A stretch of 43,277 nt of DNA from Alphaproteobacteria bacterium (GCA_015233585.1 JADFXL010000006.1:1227-44503), one strand, 5' to 3'. Positions 27,732 through 37,592 are shown, numbered from the stretch's first letter. Numbers and translations are program-made. Notes: a model not told the origin generated them from the sequence alone.

Positions 27732-28406
27732 CTAGCAGTTATAGGTTCCGGACCCAGCAAAATCGAAAGCAGAAGTGAACCCTGATGCCGGAACTTCTGA
27801 AAAACCAAGCCCAGGACCATCCACGGCCATCGTGGCGTATGATTGACCGACACTGTTATAAAGAAAACATGTTGTCGCCCCTCCCGGGAGGTATATGTCC
27901 ACACCGCTCGCGCGCACCACAAGGATGTTTCGCTCTTGCATCCCGCCAAGGGATGCCGAGAAAGGGAACCCACCAATTCTCAACGCACCAGACGGCGCTC
28001 CCGAAACTGCCGACACGGTTATCCGGAACGCAACGCGGACCAGGCGGCCAATCCTGGTATAGGTTCCGGACTGCATCGTATAGGTCGGAGTGAACGTCCC
28101 GCCGGACGCGGCGACTGTCGGTGTGAATGTCCCTTCTTCGTACCAGCTTAACCCCGTCGCCCCATTTTGGAATCTCACCGGACCGGTAAAGGCGGCGCCG
28201 CTCAGTTGGGCATAGCGCCCGTCAGCGTCGCCCCGGGTCGGGACGGCAGACGGACTTCCGGTGCCGAGGGCGCGCCGGGTAAAGCTGTCGGCTCCCGTCT
28301 GTTCCAACAGTCCGGCGGTGCCATCGAGCGCGGCCAGGGCGGTCAGTGTGGCGTCGGACGGTTGGAAATCGCCCATCATCGCATTGCTGAAATAGGTGCC
28401 GGTCAT
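27732..28406 (-). CDS. Phage tail-fibre-like protein
   Basis: GDADGRYAQLSGAAFTGPVRF and GLSWYEEGTFTPTVAASGGTFTPTYTMQSGTYTRIGRLVRVAFRITVSAVSGAPSGALRIGGFPF, a repeat style typical of phage tail fibre/receptor-binding proteins. Confidence 0.7.
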   Translation of the reverse strand: MTGTYFSNAMMGDFQPSDATLTALAALDGTAGLLEQTGADSFTRRALGTGSPSAVPTRGDADGRYAQLSGAAFTGPVRFQNGATGLSWYEEGTFTPTVAASGGTFTPTYTMQSGTYTRIGRLVRVAFRITVSAVSGAPSGALRIGGFPFSASLGGMQERNILVVRASGVDIYLPGGATTCFLYNSVGQSYATMAVDGPGLGFSEVPASGFTSAFDFAGSGTYNC

Positions 28407-28735
28407 GGCTTGGCTCCCTGATAGAACAGGATGTTGACCAGGGAGGATTGGGCGGCAGCGACCCCGATGGTCATTCCTTCCTTGACCAGGCGGGGTCCAG
28501 GATTGAGTTCCGGGGCTGACCCATCGGTGATATCCGCCGATGGCACCGCTGCGCTACCGCCGAAGCGAACCCAAACGGGAGCTGTGGCGTTAATCAGCGC
28601 CACGGTGGCTCCGGACGGCACGGTCAGCGTTTTAGCCTGACCGGCCGCAAGCATAAGGACGGACCGGCTGTCCGACAGAGCGATGATTTCCGTCTGCCGG
28701 TCCATGGCGTCCCGCGCGACTCTAAACCCTTCCAT
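28403..28735 (-). CDS. Small phage-structural-like protein, unknown function
   Basis: 110 aa from ATG 28735: MEGFRVARDAMDRQTEIIALSDSRSVLMLAAGQAKTLTVPSGATVALINATAPVWVRFGGSAAVP...; ATGA overlap with the tail-fibre-like ORF. Confidence 0.55.
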   Translation of the reverse strand: MEGFRVARDAMDRQTEIIALSDSRSVLMLAAGQAKTLTVPSGATVALINATAPVWVRFGGSAAVPSADITDGSAPELNPGPRLVKEGMTIGVAAAQSSLVNILFYQGAKP

Positions 28736-28882
28736 AATTCGCGTCCTCTCGTTGCTGCTTCGCGAGAAGCAGAACATAACAAGAATTCGCGACCGTGTCA
28801 AGGAGTTTGGTCCTACATCCCTGACCACAGTCAGGACCGCCCGCCGGGACGCTCCTGCATCTACCCGGCTAAAGTGCATATG

Positions 28883-29929
28883 TTATGTATGGATCGCGGC
28901 TTGGGTCAGCGGTGCCCGTCGCGCGTAGGCCCACGGCGACCACGTCAGGCTTCGCGCCAAGGTGATCCACGAAACCCGCCGGGCGGCCTGCACCTTCCGG
29001 CGCTCGGCCCATATTCCCGGAACTCCTGCCAGGGCGGCACCCAGCGCACGCGCCACAACCAGTGCCTGACTTCGCGGAACCGCCCTGACCAGGAGAAGAA
29101 CCAAAATCGCGGTGTGGATCGGCAGGAGCGGCCAAAACAGCGGACCCGGCATATTTTTGACGAAGCACCAGACGATATTCCGCAACCCGTGAAAGCGCGC
29201 GAACGCCGATTCGCTTCCCCCCGAGGCGGCGCCCCCCACATGACGAACGACGGCGCCAGGAACCTGAATGCACCGATGCCCCAGCAGGCGCAAGCGAAAC
29301 GCCAGATCGACATCCTCGACATAACAGAAGAATTTCTCGTCAAAACCTCCCGCCGCTTCGAAGGCATCGCGACGGTAAAGAGCCGCGGCTCCACAGGGGC
29401 TGAATACCTCGCCCTCGGGCAGCAGAGCCGTCGCCGGCCAGCCATATCCTCCCCGCCAGGGCACCCCGGCAAAGAAATAGTTATCGCCAGCCCCATCGAG
29501 GCGGGCCGAATCGGAGGCGTCAAGCTGCGTCGAGCCGAACATGGCTACAGTAGGATAGCGCCGGGCTGCGTCCAGCAGGCACGCCAGCCACTCAGGGGCC
29601 GGGAATGCGTCCGGGTTCAGCATCGCAAGCCACATTCCGCTGGCCTGGCGGGCGGCCCGGTTGTTGCCGGCGGAAAAACCGAGATTTTCGCCCGCGAGGT
29701 CGAACACGAAGCGCCGGTCGCCGGCGACCGCAGCCTGAGCCTGTTCGACCGAGCCTTCGTCAGAGCCATTGTCGACCACAATGGCCTCGAAATCGGCGCT
29801 CGTTTGGGCGGCGAGGGCCCGGAGGCAGGACGCCAGCAAGGGGCCGGAGCGATAATTGACGACCAGGACACTGACAGAAGGAGCCACAGAGTATCTCCCG
29901 GCGCGACCGACGCTCCTAACCGGTATCAC
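28883..29929 (-). CDS. GT2-family glycosyltransferase (rhamnosyltransferase-like)
   Basis: VSVLVVNYRSGPLLASCLRAL, IVVDNGSDEGS, GENLGFSAGNNRA, LNPDAFP, GGFDEKFFCYVEDVDLAFRLRLLGHRC. Confidence 0.92.
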   Translation of the reverse strand: MIPVRSVGRAGRYSVAPSVSVLVVNYRSGPLLASCLRALAAQTSADFEAIVVDNGSDEGSVEQAQAAVAGDRRFVFDLAGENLGFSAGNNRAARQASGMWLAMLNPDAFPAPEWLACLLDAARRYPTVAMFGSTQLDASDSARLDGAGDNYFFAGVPWRGGYGWPATALLPEGEVFSPCGAAALYRRDAFEAAGGFDEKFFCYVEDVDLAFRLRLLGHRCIQVPGAVVRHVGGAASGGSESAFARFHGLRNIVWCFVKNMPGPLFWPLLPIHTAILVLLLVRAVPRSQALVVARALGAALAGVPGIWAERRKVQAARRVSWITLARSLTWSPWAYARRAPLTQAAIHT

Positions 29930-30047
29930 AGAGCCCGGATGAGGGGGAACCCTTCCTCAGCCATAGAATTTTTTTGTTGAAAGGGTGAACCCGACCCTCC
30001 ACTGTACCACCGTGATTGCCACCCCCCCGGTTCGCAAGGAGCCCGTA

Positions 30048-31742
30048 ATGAGCTTGCTTACTCACGCACTTAAAGCATTGTTGCGTCCTGCCTACCGGCT
30101 ACTCAATTACAAGCTATACGCACATATCGACCATATGTATGCAATTATTCACCACCATGAGAATCGTATCCGTGAACTGACCGAAACCATCGAAACCAAT
30201 GTGGGTTACCCGCCTGCCGCCGATCCCCGGGGGGTATTGGCCGACGTCCGCGGGCTTGGGCATCGGTTTCGTAAACTGGGCGATCTCGGTGGAGCCAGCA
30301 TCGCTTTCGCCACGGCGGCGCGCCTGAAATTGGACGACGACGAACAGAGCGCATTGGACTCCCTCCTTGCCGAACTGATGCCGCTCATCCACGCCCTCAA
30401 AAGCCAGGGAGCACCGGAAGTCGCCCCGGCCAACGGCCGCCGCCGCGTGGTCATCACCTCGGTGGTGTGGGGCGATAAGTACGCTCAGGCGTTTACGGAC
30501 TGTCTGCTGCCGTCCCTGCTGGCACCGGGCAACATTCCGGCCCTTCTGGAACGTGCCCAGGTCATCTTGCTGCTGGCGGCCACTCCCGAAGCCCAGGCAA
30601 TCATCCTGAAGTCACCGGCCGGCAAACTGGTGTCGGAGATGGTCGAACTCCGCTTCGTCACGCTTCCTCATCATCTCCCGGTGGCTGCTCAGCTCAGTCC
30701 ATACCGGGAAAGCCTGAACTACTGGCTGTACGGCGCGATGCAGAACCTCACCGTCTTGTTCGCCAAGGAGTTGGACGGCGACCTGATGTTGATGACGCCG
30801 GACACGATCTATTCGAACCAGGCCCTGCAGCGGATGTTCAATCTGGCCGAGAGCGCCTATGATGCGGTGGTTATGACCTCCTTACGCACAAAATGGAGCA
30901 ACATGACCCACTGGTTGAAGGCGCGACTCAATGACGGGGTCATCGATCTCACGGCTTCGGAATTGACCACGCTGGCCTTGCCCTATATTCATCCGATGTC
31001 CCGCCAGGGGTTCATGTATTCGTGGAACCACCAGTTCCCGCTGAGTAATACAACGCTGTGTTGGGAGGTTCCCAATGGCATTCTGATTCATTCTCCGCAT
31101 CATCTGCCGGCTTATATCTCGCACCGCGCGCTCCGCCGGGACTTCCTGGTCGACTATTTCACGATCGATACCTCGTTGATGGCCAACATCTTCCCCGATC
31201 CGGCCCAGTTCGAACGCATCTATGTGGTCGGGAGCCTGGATGAGATCGCTTATTTCGAGATGACCCCGGACGGACGCGAGGTCTCAGGGCCGACAAACTT
31301 GTTTCCGGCAGATACCTTTGCGACGAATTATTTCTGGCCGCAGGCCGCTCCTCTGAATCACTGGCTGTTTACGAAACGCGTGTGCATTCCCACCAGAACC
31401 CAGCCGGGGATCGGCCTTCGACAATTGGCGGATGCGGAACGGGAAATCCAAGACATCCTGGATGATGTCGAGCGCAAACGACCAGCCTATCGGATTTTGA
31501 GTAAGGATACCGAGGAAGTTGCGCTTGCCGCGATGTTTATTGGATGCATTCTAACAGATCATCACGGATACGAGTGCGCACGGTCATATTTCAATCTGGT
31601 CAAGCACCTGACTTCCGATAGCGAACCGGACACCTGCCTGAACGCGATCAACGGCTACCAGACCTATGAAGAGTTGCCGGTTGAGAAAAGAGATATCGTT
31701 GACCGGGCGCGACGGTCGTTTCGCGAACGTCACGTTCATTAG
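30048..31742 (+). CDS. Uncharacterised glycosyltransferase-like protein, paralogue of 22813-24435
   Basis: VVWGDKYAQAFTDCLLPSLLAPGNIPAL, LYGAMQNLTVLFA...DLMLMTPDTIYSNQALQRM, IHSPHHLPAYISHRAL. ATG at 30048 preferred. Confidence 0.6.
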   Translation: MSLLTHALKALLRPAYRLLNYKLYAHIDHMYAIIHHHENRIRELTETIETNVGYPPAADPRGVLADVRGLGHRFRKLGDLGGASIAFATAARLKLDDDEQSALDSLLAELMPLIHALKSQGAPEVAPANGRRRVVITSVVWGDKYAQAFTDCLLPSLLAPGNIPALLERAQVILLLAATPEAQAIILKSPAGKLVSEMVELRFVTLPHHLPVAAQLSPYRESLNYWLYGAMQNLTVLFAKELDGDLMLMTPDTIYSNQALQRMFNLAESAYDAVVMTSLRTKWSNMTHWLKARLNDGVIDLTASELTTLALPYIHPMSRQGFMYSWNHQFPLSNTTLCWEVPNGILIHSPHHLPAYISHRALRRDFLVDYFTIDTSLMANIFPDPAQFERIYVVGSLDEIAYFEMTPDGREVSGPTNLFPADTFATNYFWPQAAPLNHWLFTKRVCIPTRTQPGIGLRQLADAEREIQDILDDVERKRPAYRILSKDTEEVALAAMFIGCILTDHHGYECARSYFNLVKHLTSDSEPDTCLNAINGYQTYEELPVEKRDIVDRARRSFRERHVH

Positions 31743-31840
31743 CCGCATGGGCTGGGAAGACAGCCCGCGCATTTTGGTGTTGGGCAGGAAGCGTCTCAGT
31801 CGCAAAGGTTCTGACTGAAAATCTTGAAAATGCCCAGGGG

Positions 31841-32617
31841 ATGATGAGCATGTTTAATGATTTCAAGGCGGCGGCGCTGGCATGGCGCCAGTGGCTGGAG
31901 ATGTCCCTTACCGAGGTGGTGATGCACTACCGGCGGTCCATCCTTGGGCCGTTCTGGCTGGTCCTGAACAATCTGGTTATGATTGGCGCGCTTGGGATGG
32001 TTTACAGCTTCGTGTTTAATATGAATGTTGAAAATTACATGCCGTTTCTTGCTGTCGGACTGGTAGCATGGAATTTTCTGTCATCTTTTGTTACTGGCGG
32101 GGCAGGAACGTTTATTCAGCATGCGTCTGTATTAAAGAATGTTAACCTCCCGTTGCCGTTCTACTCGTTCAAGGTGGTTTGCCGTTTGGTGATCAATTTT
32201 GCGCATGACGTTTTCGTGCTACTTCCTGTGATGCTGATTTTCCCGCAGCAAGCGTCGTTGACTATGTTTCTTGCCATTCCGGCGCTGATACTCTATATTA
32301 TCAACGGTGTGGCCTTGTCTATCCTGCTGGGAATGCTGTGCAGCCGGTTTCGCGACATGCAAAACGTGATTTCGAACTTCATGCAGATTATGTTCTTTTT
32401 TACACCGATTTTCTGGCCGGCATCGAATGTCAGTAAGCCGCTCATTTACGAGGCCAATATCTTCTATCATTATATCGAGATTGTCCGTGCCCCGTTCTTG
32501 GGCCAGATACCGACCCTCACCAACTGGCTGGTGGTGGGCGGGGTGACACTGGTTCTTTGGGTAGCGGCCATTGTTGTGTACTACCGGTACCGCTGGCGTG
32601 TGGTCCATACGATCTGA
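31841..32617 (+). CDS. wzm: ABC-2 type polysaccharide exporter permease
   Basis: VVMHYRRSILGPFWLVLNNLVMIGALGMVYSFVF, six TM segments, FTPIFWPAS; followed by the ATPase gene. Confidence 0.92.
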   Translation: MMSMFNDFKAAALAWRQWLEMSLTEVVMHYRRSILGPFWLVLNNLVMIGALGMVYSFVFNMNVENYMPFLAVGLVAWNFLSSFVTGGAGTFIQHASVLKNVNLPLPFYSFKVVCRLVINFAHDVFVLLPVMLIFPQQASLTMFLAIPALILYIINGVALSILLGMLCSRFRDMQNVISNFMQIMFFFTPIFWPASNVSKPLIYEANIFYHYIEIVRAPFLGQIPTLTNWLVVGGVTLVLWVAAIVVYYRYRWRVVHTI

Positions 32618-32635
32618 TCGGGAAAGGACAAGAAG

Positions 32636-33397
32636 ATGACGGGGGTGCGCATCGAAGCGGATCGGGTTTCCGTTCACCTGCCCGTGTTTAACATCAACAG
32701 CCTCAGTCTTAAAAAGAACCTACTGCGTCTTGGAACCAACGGACGCATTCATGCCGGATCGAAACATCTCGTGATCGAGGCGCTTCGGAGCATCTCTTTT
32801 GTTTTCGAGGAGGGCGACCGGGTCGGAATCGTCGGACTCAACGGGGCCGGGAAAACCACCCTGCTCCGGACCATTGCCGGTATCTTCAGGCCGACAGGCG
32901 GGCGGCTCGATGTGGTGGGGCGCGTGGTGCCGCTTCTGATGGTGGGCGCCGGCATGTATGATGATGCCAGCGGCTATGAGAACATTCGCAGTTGCGCTCT
33001 GCAACACGGAATGTCTGTCCCGGAAATCGAAGCCAAGATCGATGAGATCGCCGAATTCACCGCACTTGGGACCTACCTCTCGCTTCCGCTTTATACCTAT
33101 TCCGCCGGGATGCGGATGCGGTTGAGTTACGCGGTGGCCACTGCGATCGAATCCGATATCCTGGTTCTTGACGAGGTGATCGGTGCAGGCGACGCCGTCT
33201 TCGCGCAGACATGCGCTCAGCGCTTTTCAGCGCTGCTCGGGCGCACTCGGATCATCGTCCTGGCGACGCACGACAGCGGCTCGATCCGGCGTTATTGCAA
33301 TAAGGCTCTGTTGCTGCGGGAGGGGCAAGTCACGGACTTTGGACCGACCGAGGGGGTGTTGAAGACCTATGAGCGAACGATCGCGCAGATGGCCTAA
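32636..33397 (+). CDS. wzt: Polysaccharide ABC exporter ATP-binding subunit
   Basis: GIVGLNGAGKTTLLRTIAGI (Walker A), YSAGMRMRLSYAVATAIESDILVLDEVIGAGD (signature/Walker B, Wzt/TagH type). Confidence 0.94.
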   Translation: MTGVRIEADRVSVHLPVFNINSLSLKKNLLRLGTNGRIHAGSKHLVIEALRSISFVFEEGDRVGIVGLNGAGKTTLLRTIAGIFRPTGGRLDVVGRVVPLLMVGAGMYDDASGYENIRSCALQHGMSVPEIEAKIDEIAEFTALGTYLSLPLYTYSAGMRMRLSYAVATAIESDILVLDEVIGAGDAVFAQTCAQRFSALLGRTRIIVLATHDSGSIRRYCNKALLLREGQVTDFGPTEGVLKTYERTIAQMA

Positions 33398-33406
33398 ACG
33401 CTTACG

Positions 33407-34639
33407 ATGTTTCCCTATTCCATCGTCACGATTAAGCGGACTCTACGCGCTGGAATTGATCGCTGTTCCAGTCTCGGCGCGGTCCTCACGGGCGGGCGGG
33501 CAGGCTACGGACGGCCGGTGGTTGCCGGGTTCCACCGGACACCGAGTGGGATTGGCGAGTCGGCGCGCCTGTGTCACCAGGCTTTAACCCATCTCGGCTA
33601 CGCCCCGGCGGCGCTGGACCTCAGTCCCCGGTATCTTCCCCATGATCTGATGGCGCTGCCTGGGGCGGACGTCGTTTCGTGCGACGGCGACGGTCCGTTA
33701 ATTCTGCACGTCAATCCGCCCGAGTTGCCGTCGGTTATCCGGTACCTGGGGTGGCGTATGGTGCGGCGGCGCTGTTTGATCGGGTATTGGGCGTGGGAAT
33801 TGCCCCGCATGCCCGACCAGTGGCGGTTCGCTCTGCGACTCGTCCGGGAGATCTGGGTTCCTAGCCGCTTCTGTGCCGAGGCGATCCGGCCCCACACTCA
33901 TAAACCGGTGCGCATCGTTCCGCATCCCCTGGCGCCGTTTTCTGGCCGGCCCGACCGCCAGGGCTTCGGCTTACCGGCCGGAGCCTTCATTGCCCTTACC
34001 GTCGCCGACCTGCGCTCCAGCCTCGCCCGCAAAAACCCACTGGGCGCGGTTGCCGCGTTCCGACATGCGTTCGGCACCAGTTCAGATCACCGGTTAGTGC
34101 TCAAGATCGGCGGGGTCCTCGGCAACGAAGCCGCCTTCGCCGGGGTGGCTGCCGCGGTAGCGGGAATGACCAATGTGCATTTGCTGGCTGAAGCGCTGCC
34201 GGACGACCGGATGGCGTCGCTGATGGCCTCGGTGGACGTCGTGGTGTCGATGCACCGTTCCGAAGGCTTTGGCTTGGTGATCGCCCAGGCGATGCAGGCC
34301 GGAAAACCCGTCATTGCCAGCGACTGGTCCGGCTCCACCGATTTTCTCGACTCCGACACCGGCCTGCCGGTACCGGTCCGGTTGATCGCGGTCGATGACG
34401 CTCAGGGCCGCTATCTCTCCGCACAGGGGCAGGTCTGGGCGGACCCGGACATCGATGTTGCGGCAGATTGCTTGCGAGCCTTGGCGGCGGATCCGGCGCT
34501 GGCGGCCTCCATCGGGGCACGGGCGCAAGCGCATATTGCCAATCGGCTGTCTTCCGCCACGTACCAAATGGCCTTGGGCGAGGCATTCCATGCCCATTCC
34601 AGTCCACCGGAAGCTGCCATGAGCACGTCGACGCCATGA
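33407..34639 (+). CDS. GT4-family glycosyltransferase
   Basis: IWVPSRFCAEAI, ADLRSSLARKNPLGAVAAFRHAF, VDVVVSMHRSEGFGLVIAQAMQAGKPVIASDWSG. Confidence 0.9.
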   Translation: MFPYSIVTIKRTLRAGIDRCSSLGAVLTGGRAGYGRPVVAGFHRTPSGIGESARLCHQALTHLGYAPAALDLSPRYLPHDLMALPGADVVSCDGDGPLILHVNPPELPSVIRYLGWRMVRRRCLIGYWAWELPRMPDQWRFALRLVREIWVPSRFCAEAIRPHTHKPVRIVPHPLAPFSGRPDRQGFGLPAGAFIALTVADLRSSLARKNPLGAVAAFRHAFGTSSDHRLVLKIGGVLGNEAAFAGVAAAVAGMTNVHLLAEALPDDRMASLMASVDVVVSMHRSEGFGLVIAQAMQAGKPVIASDWSGSTDFLDSDTGLPVPVRLIAVDDAQGRYLSAQGQVWADPDIDVAADCLRALAADPALAASIGARAQAHIANRLSSATYQMALGEAFHAHSSPPEAAMSTSTP

Positions 34640-35568
34640 TACGCCCCACGATTTCTGTGGTGATCAGCAATTATAATCACGGCCACTTCCTCGCGGAAGC
34701 GCTGGCGGGGGTTCTCGACTCACCGTCTCCACCCGACGAAGTCATTCTTGTCGACGATGCGTCGGAAGATCAAAGTCTGGACCTTGCCAAAGACTTTGCA
34801 CGGCGGTACCCGTTTTTGAGGGTTATCGCCAATGCCACGAACCACGGGGCACTGGAGGCGACCAATATTGGCATGCGCGCGGCGACGGGCACTTATGTCG
34901 GACTGTTCAACGCCGACAATCCGGTCTCCCCTGCTCTCGTTCCCGCGGTGCGGCGGGTGCTGGCGACCCATCCCGGCATTGGCGTTGTGGGCTGTGGTGC
35001 CGTAATTCGGCGGGTCGATACGGGGAGCGAGCGTATCTATGGTTTTGATATTCCGGGATTGACCTTTGACAGCGACCATGTGGCCGTCCTGGCGCCGCAG
35101 GCGGTGGCAGAGGTCTATCGGCGTGGTTACCTGTGGATTGCCACCGCCGGTGCGTTGCTTCGTCGAGACCTGATTTGTGAACTGGGCGGCATGCGCGCTG
35201 ACCTCGACTGGCTGAGCGACTGGTTCGCCGTTCATACCTTGGCGCTGCGTTATGGCGCGGCGCTGGTTGATCGCCCTTTCGTCCTCATTCGCGAGGACAC
35301 GGACTCCTACGGAAGACGAGCCCAAGCCGATCCGAGTCGGATTAACCGGACGCTTGATCACTTGCTCGACACGCTGGCGACCCGGGACTTCACGGACATC
35401 CGCGCCGTGGCTCGGCGCGCCCCGATCCTGATGTTGACGCCCCTCCGCTGGCCTCTGCTCGCGAGGCTTGCCCACCGACCGTGTGACTGGGATTTGGCGG
35501 TTCCAGCTCTGGTTCAATGGTTGAGGTGGCAGCTGGGAGGGCTGGTCAGGCCCCCCCCCCGAACTTAA
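34636..35568 (+). CDS. GT2-family glycosyltransferase
   Basis: ISVVISNYNHGHFLAEALAGVL, VILVDDASEDQS, LFNADNPVSPALVPAV. ATGA overlap with the GT4 gene; 3' end contains a C10 tract. Confidence 0.9.
   Translation: MIRPTISVVISNYNHGHFLAEALAGVLDSPSPPDEVILVDDASEDQSLDLAKDFARRYPFLRVIANATNHGALEATNIGMRAATGTYVGLFNADNPVSPALVPAVRRVLATHPGIGVVGCGAVIRRVDTGSERIYGFDIPGLTFDSDHVAVLAPQAVAEVYRRGYLWIATAGALLRRDLICELGGMRADLDWLSDWFAVHTLALRYGAALVDRPFVLIREDTDSYGRRAQADPSRINRTLDHLLDTLATRDFTDIRAVARRAPILMLTPLRWPLLARLAHRPCDWDLAVPALVQWLRWQLGGLVRPPPRT
35551..35560 (+). repeat. C10 homopolymer inside the 3' end of the GT2 gene
   Basis: Direct read: gctggtcagg cccccccccc gaacttaaag. Confidence 0.95.
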
Positions 35569-35610
35569 AGCCAATCGTGAAGAAAAGGGACCGCCGGCGT
35601 ATGGCCCGCA

Positions 35611-36561
35611 TCATAACGTCTCCTTGCCAAACCCGATTTCATGATCAACGAGATATAGAGGCCTGTTCTGGGCCTCTACGAAAATCCTGCCGACGTACTC
35701 GCCGATGACACCAAGACAAAAAAGATTTAAGCTACCGATTGCAACAACGGCGACGAAGAGGCTCAACCAACCGACACCGAAGATGCCTGGTACAAACAGC
35801 CAAGCAATCACGTACCCGATCGTCATCAAACACGTCAGCAGGGTGCCTAAAATCCCGAGTAACGTCGCTATTCGAAGGGGGGCAACCGAAAAGGACACAA
35901 AGCCGTCAATCGCGACCAAGGCGGAACGATTCCAATTATAATTGGTTGCGCCCTGAAGACGCGGCGCTCTCTCGATCGTGACCTTGGCACTCTTGAAACC
36001 CGGCCAAACCGTGAGGCCTCTGATAAACCGGGATTGCTCCGTGAGCCCATTCATAAAATCAATTAATTTGCGATCCAGCAGCCGAAACTCTCCGGCATCG
36101 ACAGGGATTCTGATGGATGTAACACGAGACAAAGACCAATAAAATAGCTTTGCACATTTCCGGTAGATAAACGAGTTGCTAAAACTCCCGCGTTCGACAT
36201 AAACCAGTTTGTTGCCCGCCACCCATTGGTTAATGAGTTGAGGAATAACCTCCGGTGGGTCTTGAAGATCTGCATCCATAATAATTGCGGCCTCGCCTTG
36301 GCAACGCGCCAAACCAGCCGCAATCGCGATCGACTGCCCAAAGCTACGGACGAGTCGCACTAGTTTAACCCGCTCGTCCCGTGAATGCATATCTACGATG
36401 ATGCCCGGAGTATTATCCAGGCTATCATCAACAAATATCAACTCAAAGTTAAAGCGCTCAAGGTCTTTGAATACAGCAGTTATCCTCTTATGAAGTTCCT
36501 GAACGTTTAGCTCCTCGTTGTGAGTGGGAACAACGATCGAGATGAGGATAGGACACGTCAT
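35611..36561 (-). CDS. Membrane-anchored GT2 glycosyltransferase (GtrB/dolichol-phosphate-mannose-synthase-like)
   Basis: ISIVVPTHNEELNVQELHKRI, LIFVDDSLDNT, IIMDADLQDPPEVIPQLI, two C-terminal TM helices, LGVIGEYVGRIFVEAQNRPLYLV. Confidence 0.92.
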   Translation of the reverse strand: MTCPILISIVVPTHNEELNVQELHKRITAVFKDLERFNFELIFVDDSLDNTPGIIVDMHSRDERVKLVRLVRSFGQSIAIAAGLARCQGEAAIIMDADLQDPPEVIPQLINQWVAGNKLVYVERGSFSNSFIYRKCAKLFYWSLSRVTSIRIPVDAGEFRLLDRKLIDFMNGLTEQSRFIRGLTVWPGFKSAKVTIERAPRLQGATNYNWNRSALVAIDGFVSFSVAPLRIATLLGILGTLLTCLMTIGYVIAWLFVPGIFGVGWLSLFVAVVAIGSLNLFCLGVIGEYVGRIFVEAQNRPLYLVDHEIGFGKETL

Positions 36562-37544
36562 TAGATTGTTCCAATACTTGCTGGGGAGCCTGCTGCAGGT
36601 CCCGACTTGATGAGTGATATAGCTCTTAGACGGGCGGGAATTGTAAAATACAGCGCGCCCGCCAGAAGACCGCTTACCGTCAGCGCTAAACCAAGGAGAA
36701 CAGAAATAGCAAACGCCTCCCCAGAATCGCAGCCCAATGAAGATAAGAGTTCGACAAACGTAAGCTCACGGATCCCCCACCCGGCCCACGAAACCGGCAA
36801 CAGCGACGCTAAGAGCGAGACTGGCACAACAACAAGAAGAGCGATCCAGGGAACGCTTGGAGCAATCGACAGCGAAAACATCACGCAGGCGAGGATCGGA
36901 AGCAGCTGTCCAAGCACAGACAACGCGACTATGTGGAAGGCCGTTCGCGATGTCCTAAGCAGCGCCCCCATCTCATTGTACAACAAAACCGACCACAATA
37001 TCGCCTTAAGCGTACTTGGTGATCTCACTGGACAAAACAAACCAATCACAACGAAGGCAAGACCGCTCGCAACTAATAGTGCCGCGAGACCCGCGCTAAT
37101 GGCTGCGTTGTTTGTTTGCAGGGCGAAGAAAGGAAGACCGATTACCAAGGGGACCACGAGGGCGACGAGGCCAAACAACCGGTCTAGAATGACTGAACGT
37201 ATTGCTGCTGACTTCGCGACCCCGGCTTGCAGTAACTGCCACGACCGTGCGACTTCTCCGGCGATACCAAACGGGAGGCTCTGGTTGAGGAAATGGGTAA
37301 AAAGCACAACAGGTACCAAACGATGTGCAAAAACCTCAACCGAATAACTTCTAAGAATCTCAGCCCATCGAGGGGCGACTACCACGACATGAAGGACGAG
37401 AATAAGAGTAGCCGAAGTAAATGCGACCCAGCCGATGCCTGTAATGTGTTGGTAAACGGAGCTGAACCCAACCATGCTGAGCACCCAGGCTGCGAGTGCA
37501 ATACTCACAATAAATTTAGCAATGTTAAAGGCAATCGTCTTCAT
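36561..37544 (-). CDS. Flippase-like integral membrane protein (UPF0104 / lysylphosphatidylglycerol synthase TM family)
   Basis: Multiple TM helices; LNQSLPFGIAGEVARSWQLLQAGVAKSAAIRSVILDRLFGLVALV motif of the family; abuts the GtrB-like gene. ATG at 37544 preferred. Confidence 0.8.
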   Translation of the reverse strand: MKTIAFNIAKFIVSIALAAWVLSMVGFSSVYQHITGIGWVAFTSATLILVLHVVVVAPRWAEILRSYSVEVFAHRLVPVVLFTHFLNQSLPFGIAGEVARSWQLLQAGVAKSAAIRSVILDRLFGLVALVVPLVIGLPFFALQTNNAAISAGLAALLVASGLAFVVIGLFCPVRSPSTLKAILWSVLLYNEMGALLRTSRTAFHIVALSVLGQLLPILACVMFSLSIAPSVPWIALLVVVPVSLLASLLPVSWAGWGIRELTFVELLSSLGCDSGEAFAISVLLGLALTVSGLLAGALYFTIPARLRAISLIKSGPAAGSPASIGTI

Positions 37545-37592
37545 AAGCTTTCCACTTTCAGTTGCCGTTTCACGCACACGCCCGCAAACCAT

